DNA from: Aplysia californica
Taxonomy: Eukaryota > Mollusca > Gastropoda > Aplysiida > Aplysiidae
NCBI RefSeq assembly: GCF_000002075.1
Contig: NW_004797545.1
Location: 530,642-594,641 of the forward strand
Direction: 5' to 3'
Length of the DNA: 64,000 nucleotides
The notes below the pieces were generated by a model. That model ran no database searches, was not told the DNA's origin, and saw only the letters and a list, made by a program, of their open reading frames with translations. The translations under genes and the position numbers were made by a program. Below, one piece after another: positions 56,518 through 64,000 of the stretch; the first letter of the stretch is position 1, and the number at the start of each line of letters is the position of its first letter.

Positions 56518-58010
56518 CTGGATTTTAAAAAAACAAAAAAACAAAAATTAATTTCGTTTATATTTAGTTTAAGTAAAAGTTAAACAGCACTCGCAACACA
56601 AATTGATCATATGAAAATCTCAGAATAGGAGGAGGAGAGATGAGAACAATAGACACTTTGATAGGAAAGAAAGAGCAAATCATACCCGGGCACCTGACAA
56701 CCACCCATTAAAGTTAACAAAATACAGTGGAACCTCTAGGTAAATAAAATTCAGCTTGTCCATTTACAAAAAAAGACAAATCAACCAAAAGCTAAGACCA
56801 ATACAGAGACAAGCCATAATACTTCTCTAGGATGTGATTGACCTACACTTTGGAAAGGAAAACACCTACCTTGGTGGCAAGCATTAAGTTGGCAGTTCAA
56901 TCGGGCTGGCGGTACAATGAGGTTTTCATGTCTTCTGTTAAATACAGGTAGCCCAGACTGCCCAACGTCAAGAGAATTTGTTTACCAATCACTAGATGAA
57001 GTAATGAGTTATCTCCCTATGATTTGTCACTAAGACTTGAGCGTCTTACTAAATAAAAGCCCCATGGGCCTTTGCCAGCCTGTATGTTATGGGGCTGATA
57101 TCTGGCATTAACGCCAGATATTTTGCCAAGGGCGGGCGAGACAGTGAGGTTTCTTTAAAGGTTCTCCAGGTGACTTAAAAATGAACTATCATTTTCTTTT
57201 TTTAAATTGACCAAGACCTAAAATGATAGCACTTTCATAGATCAAATTTAGTCGGATTATATTTTTAAAAATTGTACTCTTATACATTAATTACACAAAA
57301 TTGTATTGTGTTCGCTTGCAACACACTACATCCCTCTAGATCCATCCGTAATATCTGAAATCTTAACGTGCCGTATGTAGTCTAGTGTGTACTGTGAGCT
57401 TCTGGCAGCCAGTTTGCTGGCAATACAATGGGGTAAATTTACAGTTAGTTTAATAAAGACCATACACAACTGACAGAGTTGGTGGTTGGCAGATGGACAA
57501 AATGAAGTTTTTTTTCCATTTGCCATTACAAATAATTGAGCTTAATTTGGGTACACGAATTTAATATTGACATGGACTTTAAGACAACTGCAAATATTAT
57601 TTCTTCCGAGCATTAAGAGTGTTTTTGGTAGAATCAAAATGAAATTTACAAAGAATACAAAGTAGATTTTCACAGAATTTTATTAAACTAGTTACATTGT
57701 AGACCTACTTATCTTAAAGTGGCAAAGTAGTTAAACAATAATAATTAGAAGTACACATATTCTGATCACCATCATACTACAATTCATACTTTAAAGGTAC
57801 ATGGTACGGAAGCGGGTGAGTACATATACATAGATTCCAGCCTTAAATCATGACAAGCTTGAAGTGGTTAATTAACTCTTTCAGCGCATAGTTTTTGGGG
57901 GGACTGGATGTAATTAACTTGCAGCTTGATCTGACTAGACAGGTGGTGTACAAAATAACTTTGTATAATCATCGCAAAACGCGATAAACTCAACAATTAG
58001 TACATCAGCA
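56518..58010. other. Intron or upstream region of the SAM-domain gene
   Basis: Holds a minus-strand SINE B copy (56565-56710) and stretches at 56860-56970 and 57380-57530 that resemble 39225-39320 and 39590-39690 (GGCAGTTCAATCG, TTTGCTGGCAATAC and AGACCATACAC words). No exon was identified. Confidence 0.5.
56565..56710 (-). repeat. SINE family B copy
   Basis: Plus strand: AGTAAAAGTTAAACAGCACTC, GCAACACAAATTGATCATAT, AGAAAGAGCAAATC and CCACCCATTAAAG, the family in reverse. Confidence 0.7.
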
Positions 58011-58029
58011 CAGGGAAACAAGAGATAAC

Positions 58030-58215
58030 ACACAGCAGCAAGAGATCAAGGGGAAGACCTTGTGGAACCTGGAGAAGAATCACAGAAAAGTGGGAAGACA
58101 CGGAATAACATCAAGAGGCTAGCCCAGGATAGAGAAAGGTGGAAGGTGTTTGTCCGTGGCCTATACCCTGGTGCAGGGTGAGAAAGGCAATGATGAAGAT
58201 GATGATGACAGGGAA
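58030..58215 (+). mobile_element. LINE 3' end fragment
   Basis: Matches 48380-48525 (AGAAAAGTGGGAAGACACGG, GGCTAGCCCAGGATAGAG, GTTTGTCCGTGGCCTATAC, GAGAAAGGCAATGATG). Only the last ~50 codons and the tail are present. Confidence 0.8.
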
Positions 58216-58244
58216 ACAAGAGATAACACATAGCCTGTAGTCGC

Positions 58245-58490
58245 TCAGTTGGACCGCGTCACTTTATCGATCGATATCTCGGCCAAGAGACGCTCTACGA
58301 GGTCAAGATAACTTGCAAAGTCATTGGCAGAGACCGTAAATACTGAGACGGTGCAATCCTTCTTCGGCCTTAGAGCATCGTCGAAGAATCGAGGCCAGCG
58401 ACTGCGCGCGTTGTTCTGCGCATTAATGAGCTCACACAACACACGCAGTGTTACTATAACACGAGCTGAGGGGTGAGCGGTTGGTCCCAT
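58245..58490 (-). CDS. Possible small intronless protein or exon, unknown
   Basis: ATG at 58490 opens 81 codons (MGPTAHPSARVIVTLRVLCE ... SANDFASYLDLVERLLAEIS) to a stop. The stretch is GC-richer than its surroundings and has balanced amino-acid composition, unlike nearby noise frames. A TATATAAAATA sequence lies just upstream of the ATG. No family was recognised and no conserved partner is visible. It is next to a LINE 3' fragment, so it could be mobile-element debris or an exon of an unseen gene. Confidence 0.3.
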   Translation of the reverse strand: MGPTAHPSARVIVTLRVLCELINAQNNARSRWPRFFDDALRPKKDCTVSVFTVSANDFASYLDLVERLLAEISIDKVTRSN

Positions 58491-59542
58491 TTTAGTATTT
58501 TATATAAATTCATGAAGATACGTTTTTAAATCTTGCCTCCATTGTTGTGGAAAAATATGAATACGTTAAGATAAATTGATACAAACTGCTGTGTTTAGGT
58601 TAAATTGATTCACCCGTGCGCCACGAATTTCTGACAGCACAGTAAATAAAAGATCATCGTGCAGTCTGATGTTAATAAATACACTGACTCATAGCCCACT
58701 GTGTTGCATTTACAGGAATCACCTTTGTTTTCAATTACTGGCCCCTGGGGCATTTTCAGCTTTAGATTCTGTCTACTGTGCGCTCTGTTCATCAAAGGTT
58801 TAAAATGCATTTTTTTTTTTATGCAGCTTCAAAAAAACCCAACAAATTCCACAAGTTTAAAACTGGATTTTTCAAGCCACCATGACGACAATGTTCAAAT
58901 TGTTTCTGGCTGATGAGGGTCAGGTGCTTTGCATGGGAAGATGAGGAATCTTCCAATATCCCTGCACAGTCCTTGCAGACTACATCGTAAAGTTTCTTCT
59001 AAGTGTGTATCCTTTACGTCAGAAATTTCATTTTTAAGTACATTGCATCTTTAATGTATTGCAAAATTTAACAAAATTAACAATGTATCTGTGTTTGTTA
59101 TCAAGGTCTACCGGAATTGCAACTATTGTTTGACTGGAATTCTTACTCGTTAGATTTTGATTTATCAAAAAGCTATCCACTACATCCCTGCAACTGCTTC
59201 TGTATCTTCAAACGAAAATGTAACTGTTGTGTGTGTGTGTGTGTGGGGGAGGGGGGTTGGAGTGTCAAGATACGTCAACTTTTTCCTCTCACAGTGACTG
59301 AGAACAGATGTTCAAGTTCATCTTGATATCACTGTAAGTAATCCCCCATTGCAGCTTACAATGTCTGCCACAGGACCTTGCAAAGCAGTGATTTGTGGAT
59401 CCACTCACTGACACTACTAATGGAGCTAAGGCCAAATTTTGCGAACAGTATATTCTCAAAAACTACCGAATGAAAAAATATGAAACTTTGCCAGTACCCA
59501 TAACTTGAAACGCAGTGTTGCACTGATGCAGAAGATATAGAA
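58491..59542. other. Non-coding up to the assembly gap
   Basis: A short GT run at 59228-59246; nothing else recognised. The last 19 bases before the gap duplicate part of the giant exon (see findings). Confidence 0.5.
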
Positions 59543-60417
59543 NNNNNNNNNNNNNNNNNNNNNNNNNNNNNNNNNNNNNNNNNNNNNNNNNNNNNNNNNN
59601 NNNNNNNNNNNNNNNNNNNNNNNNNNNNNNNNNNNNNNNNNNNNNNNNNNNNNNNNNNNNNNNNNNNNNNNNNNNNNNNNNNNNNNNNNNNNNNNNNNNN
59701 NNNNNNNNNNNNNNNNNNNNNNNNNNNNNNNNNNNNNNNNNNNNNNNNNNNNNNNNNNNNNNNNNNNNNNNNNNNNNNNNNNNNNNNNNNNNNNNNNNNN
59801 NNNNNNNNNNNNNNNNNNNNNNNNNNNNNNNNNNNNNNNNNNNNNNNNNNNNNNNNNNNNNNNNNNNNNNNNNNNNNNNNNNNNNNNNNNNNNNNNNNNN
59901 NNNNNNNNNNNNNNNNNNNNNNNNNNNNNNNNNNNNNNNNNNNNNNNNNNNNNNNNNNNNNNNNNNNNNNNNNNNNNNNNNNNNNNNNNNNNNNNNNNNN
60001 NNNNNNNNNNNNNNNNNNNNNNNNNNNNNNNNNNNNNNNNNNNNNNNNNNNNNNNNNNNNNNNNNNNNNNNNNNNNNNNNNNNNNNNNNNNNNNNNNNNN
60101 NNNNNNNNNNNNNNNNNNNNNNNNNNNNNNNNNNNNNNNNNNNNNNNNNNNNNNNNNNNNNNNNNNNNNNNNNNNNNNNNNNNNNNNNNNNNNNNNNNNN
60201 NNNNNNNNNNNNNNNNNNNNNNNNNNNNNNNNNNNNNNNNNNNNNNNNNNNNNNNNNNNNNNNNNNNNNNNNNNNNNNNNNNNNNNNNNNNNNNNNNNNN
60301 NNNNNNNNNNNNNNNNNNNNNNNNNNNNNNNNNNNNNNNNNNNNNNNNNNNNNNNNNNNNNNNNNNNNNNNNNNNNNNNNNNNNNNNNNNNNNNNNNNNN
60401 NNNNNNNNNNNNNNNNN
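59543..60417. other. Assembly gap, 875 N
   Basis: Run of N with a non-round length, so it is probably an estimated gap. Could hide an exon of the SAM-domain gene. Confidence 0.98.
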
Positions 60418-60580
60418 ATCGAGATCAAGAATGATGAAAGAATTGAACGTGGATTTTTTCCTGCTGTGAATAGATCTAGAGTATAGAACTAGGCTGTAGG
60501 TGATACTGGTTCGAGATCAAGAATCATGAAAGTATTCTTGGAAGTGGATTTTTCCTAATGTGAATAGATCTAGAAATCTA
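60418..60580. repeat. Tandem duplication next to the gap
   Basis: TCGAGATCAAGAAT..ATGAAAG with TGAATAGATCTAGA occurs at 60419-60480 and again at 60510-60573 (period about 91-93). It touches the gap, so more units may be missing. Confidence 0.75.
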
Positions 60581-60806
60581 CGCCATCTGTGACGCCTGTC
60601 GGTTGTTAAAAATGTGAATTTCTAAACTTAGATCTATCTATGGGCCAAGGTTCCTTCTTTCAATTATTGGCCTATGTCTTTATAATAATCCTTCGAGATC
60701 TAAGCTAGATTTAGAATCTAGATTAGGTTCTTCTAGGAAGCAACAATTGGCATGTAGGCCTAACTCTTTTTTTTTTAAAGTGATTGAGCTGGAACTTTAG
60801 AGGAAA

Positions 60807-60875
60807 ATGCCACGCCTTCGAAAAGGCTTACCCCTAGAGGTAGTCAAGAGGGGGTGCTACCTGGATAAATTCAAG
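60807..60875 (+). CDS. Candidate first coding exon, unknown gene running to the right
   Basis: ATG in a good context (GAAAATGC) opens 23 codons (MPRLRKGLPLEVVKRGCYLD and on) to a possible donor AAG/GTAAAA in phase 0. The short peptide looks protein-like, but no following exon was found, and an assembly gap lies 390 bases upstream. Weak call. Confidence 0.2.
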
Positions 60876-60944
60876 GTAAAATATTAAAAGTTTTGTTTCT
60901 TTCCTGTTTTCCGTCTTTTTCCTCTTCTTAACTTTCCAAATAAT

Positions 60945-61312
60945 TCTTCATTATTATTAATAATAATAATAAGTGCATTTATATAGCGCATCCGCATATA
61001 TCCATGCTCAAGAGCATGCTCTATGCGCTTTACAACTATTATTATCCCAGCAGACCCTCTGAGAACACTCAGAAACATTCTCAGCTTCCCGGGAAGCATA
61101 CAGTGCAAGCTGCGGATTTCACGCGCTCAAACACTATCAAACTGACAAGATCGTTCACTGTCTATAGCCGGGTACCCATTTCCACCTGGGTGAAGTGAGG
61201 AAAATCTGTGCAAAGTGCCTTTCCCAAGGACACAACGTCGGGCCCCTGACGGGATTCGAACCCACGACCTTCCGGTTGCGAGTCCGAGAGCCTAACCACT
61301 AGGCCACCGGGT
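60945..61312 (-). repeat. tRNA-derived SINE family 3, full copy
   Basis: Plus strand shows the tail at the left (ATTTATATAGCGCATCC), GAGCATGCTCTATGCGC, TCCCAGCAGACCCTCTGAG, CCGGGTACCCATTTCCACC and, at the right, the head in reverse (GGGATTCGAACCC, CTAACCACTAGGCCACC). The tRNA-like boxes are well conserved. Confidence 0.9.
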
Positions 61313-62640
61313 ACTTTTTTTTAGTTAGATCTAATGCTTTTGCAATTTTCTTTTTGGCTTCTGGGCCAAACTTCAAGAATTATTTTTCAACCACAGAAGT
61401 GTCTGCTGCAAAAATTCATGGTACTGTGACATAGTTGTGACTGGGTTAGGATATTCGACAGAAAATGTCATAAAGTGAGCAATTGAAAACATTGAATAGA
61501 TTGTCAAAGTCAGTACAGAAATCAGACATAGCGATGTCAGACAAAGGATTAATTCAGAGATACATGATAGATTATAGTGTCCCAATTTAATTGCTTTTGA
61601 TACACTGCAACTAAGCACATGCACGGCCAAACAAACCCTTTGTCTTCCAAAACTTGACACACAGTTGGTTAACTTGGGTGCCACCCAGAAAAAACCTAAT
61701 GCATTGTCTTTTTCAAAGAAATTTTGAATATAACTGCCCAGCTCGCAGTATCATCATGATGAAGAGGCCCTAGAAATTGTGGGAGATCAACAAATTGTTT
61801 CTAATTTTTAATTAAGTGTGGAGGATCAAAGAGGATTGTGATTTTAACACCCTCGCGATGAAAAAAAAAGGCTTTTCGGGGGTGAGACTTAGATTAGTGT
61901 TCTAAAACCGTCTGGCTGTATGGGCCTTGGTCACATGCAAGCCTTCACCTTCAAACCAACATTAAAATTTAAAGCTTTTAATGGCCTCTAACAATGGAAC
62001 AATGAGCAGCACTACCCACCCGCACCAGGTGCGCGCTGATAAGGAAGCAGGTCAGCGGTTTACCATTGGTTGACGTGCAGACATTCCCCACGGGAGTTTC
62101 GTGAGCTCGCACGCTTTTCGTCGCATTGCATTACACATGGTATTTATAATCATTGGTCAGTATTTATAAATTTGACCAGTAATTTACTACGTCCTTTTTT
62201 TATTTATATATATAAGGAATACTGAAATCTTTTATTGAAAAAGGTCAGCGTCTAAGCCTTTTATAGAGGGCCTGCGCGCTTCCCGGTCGAAGTAGGTCAG
62301 CCCTATTATAGGGCCTGCGCACTTCCTGGGTAGCTCGGCTCATGCCCCCCCTGACCTAAATTTAAAAAAACATGGGGCGTTTCAGGGGGGCATGCCCCCC
62401 TGAATTTGATCATGATTTGATGTTTTGCAATAAGGTTTGATAGGCTAGCCCATCTCTCCATATCGGCACGCGCATCAAAAAGTAATCATTTACAACCAGG
62501 TAATTGTCGGTGGGGTCAAAACTAGATTCTAGATTTTCTCCGGGTTATTAAATTTCCCTGTCACAAAAGTCGGGACCACCAGATCCAAGGAGGGGAGGAC
62601 TTCCGTAACGAGCGACCACTTTGAGACAGAGTAGAATTGA
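61313..62640. other. Non-coding
   Basis: No gene seen. 62000-62130 is GC-richer, with ACCATTGG (inverted CCAAT box), and could be a promoter. 62220-62400 has two rough copies of an AGGTCAGC...AGGGCCTGCGC unit, and a GGCATGCCCCCC-rich stretch with inverted repeats (62342-62402). Confidence 0.4.
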
Positions 62641-62646
62641 GGGCTA

Positions 62647-62726
62647 CGGGTAGGGGTAGATCTAGGGGTAGGGGTAGGGGTAGGGGTAGATCTAGGGGTA
62701 GGGGTAGGGTTAGGGTTAGGGTTAGG
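62647..62726 (+). repeat. Interstitial telomere-like array with variant units
   Basis: Repeats of GGGGTA interrupted twice by GATCTA change into about three clean GGGTTA units at the right end. TTAGGG is the usual animal telomere repeat. Confidence 0.9.
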
Positions 62727-64000
62727 CCTCTTTTTTATTTATTGTCAGAGATGCCAACCACAGAAAACCGAAATGAGTATTGGGAAATATGAAAATGTGT
62801 ATTTTCAGGGGAAAATGTGTATTCCCCACGACCGACCGACCGACCAACCAGTAATGGTAAAATGTTCAGGGTGTCCAGCAATATTTCCTGAAAAAAATTA
62901 CTAGCTCACCAGTTCGAAAAAAGGAGCACACATGCGTACAAAATACATGTATCCAGTCAACGACATCTGTGTTCAAAGTCGTACTGGGGTCTTGTTTGAC
63001 TTAAGTATTTCAGTCTATTATACTTTTATAATATTTTCCTCTCATTAATATTTATAAAAAATAAATCCTGCTTTGATAGTTCGGAAGGGCCTAGAACAAG
63101 AATTTCGACTATCAAGAACCAGTCTGGGAGTCATGATTCATATGAACTGACAGACTCAAATTATTGCTCAAACTCAGAGAAAAGCAAATAACTTGAATGG
63201 CTCAAGTAGACCCATGCGTGAAGAGTTGTAACAACTGTGGTAGGGCAAGATGCAGTGACACTGAAAATCTGCCAGTCTTGAACAGAAAGCAAAAACATAC
63301 ACTGTAGGTATAATTTACAATCATCCATCCAAGTAGGTGTATAATTTACTATCACCCATCCAATGAAACGCGAACACTTTATATTATTTCAATAACACAG
63401 ACTTGCAAAGTATTATATAGCAAGAACCATGAAAAATTATTTTTTGCTCTAAAGCCAACAAAACAATGTGCATTTATGATAGCCTTATCTCTGCTGAGTA
63501 ACACACTTTTTGAATTTTGACAATTCGTTCATAAATTTAAAAGTTATGATTTTTTAAATAAATTTTTTTTTGGGTGACTTTCATATATAAAACGAAAAAA
63601 TCCCAATACACGGTCCACATTTTTGGGTGTTTTGAGGCATTTTTTATCATAAATTCCGTAATAAACGGAATACATGAATGAAATTTGGCAGCCTATTGTA
63701 GTTTTTCCTGCAGAACCTATATATCTATAAAGATATTTGATGTATCTGCAGTAGTTTTTAAAATATTAGGGGAAATGTGTAAAAAAAATTCATAGAAATT
63801 TTAGGCCAAGGACTTGCGGCCAACATTCAAACTCCTGCAACTTTCTTTTTTTTTTTTTTTATATATCTACGAAACTTGGCTATCTTTTGTATTTTTTTCT
63901 TGCAGATTCCAAATCTCCTGTTATTTTTTTTGTATGAAAGGCTCTTTTATCACTGTGAGCGAAAATGTTGAAAAGGTACCCTGGGTATGTTACTAAAATG
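62727..64000. other. Non-coding to the right edge, AT-rich
   Basis: No gene or known repeat recognised. T-rich runs near 63850. Confidence 0.5.

Noticed and set aside
59463-60428. 321-codon minus-strand frame
   Set aside because: Almost entirely assembly-gap N.
61240-61312. True tRNA gene on the minus strand
   Set aside because: Head of a SINE family 3 copy, with the body running to 60945 and siblings at 49324, 25568 and 24735.

Overview
The window looks like nuclear DNA of an invertebrate animal, most likely a gastropod mollusc or another lophotrochozoan. The reasons are intron-rich genes with GT-AG junctions, an ATF2 orthologue and an arylsulfatase B-type enzyme of animal type, long AC/AG microsatellites, and a dense load of tRNA-derived SINEs, small inverted-repeat DNA elements and decayed LINEs. 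The species call is an inference; no species marker gene is present. There are two assembly gaps (41726-41825 and 59543-60417).

Three protein-coding genes can be supported. (1) On the minus strand, 269-8511 carries seven exons of an ATF2/ATF7-type stress-activated transcription factor. These hold the start codon, the N-terminal C2H2 zinc finger, the JNK/p38 docking and phosphorylation motif and part of the activation region; the bZIP half lies beyond the left edge. (2) On the plus strand, 15619-30063 is a complete eight-exon gene for a secreted or lysosomal arylsulfatase B/I/J-type enzyme (606 residues), with signal peptide and formylglycine motif. Two TFEB/MITF-type E-boxes lie just upstream. 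(3) On the minus strand, 44773-56517 holds the last two coding exons of a very large disordered nuclear-type protein. One exon is about 6.8 kb; the protein has SUMO-interaction and sumoylation motifs, three spaced DSK-x-L-x-x-L-L motifs and a C-terminal SAM-like domain. Genes 1 and 2 are divergent, and genes 2 and 3 are convergent. All splice phases were checked by hand and agree.

The remaining sequence is mostly transposon-derived. Recurrent families are: a ~420-bp inverted-repeat family (about ten copies, called family A here); pogo-like, hAT-like and piggyBac-like non-autonomous elements, several nested; at least four SINE families; and fragments of at least two LINE types. No retroviral or Polinton-type element was recognised.

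The most interesting theme is a hairpin tail shared by two otherwise different SINE families. Its stem shows compensatory base changes, and it also occurs as tail-only insertions of 47 and 70 bp flanked by target-site duplications. One of these duplicated the polypyrimidine tract of an ATF2-gene splice acceptor. The right end (56.5-64 kb) holds no confidently identified gene, only weak candidate exons, SINE and LINE pieces, and a telomere-like array.
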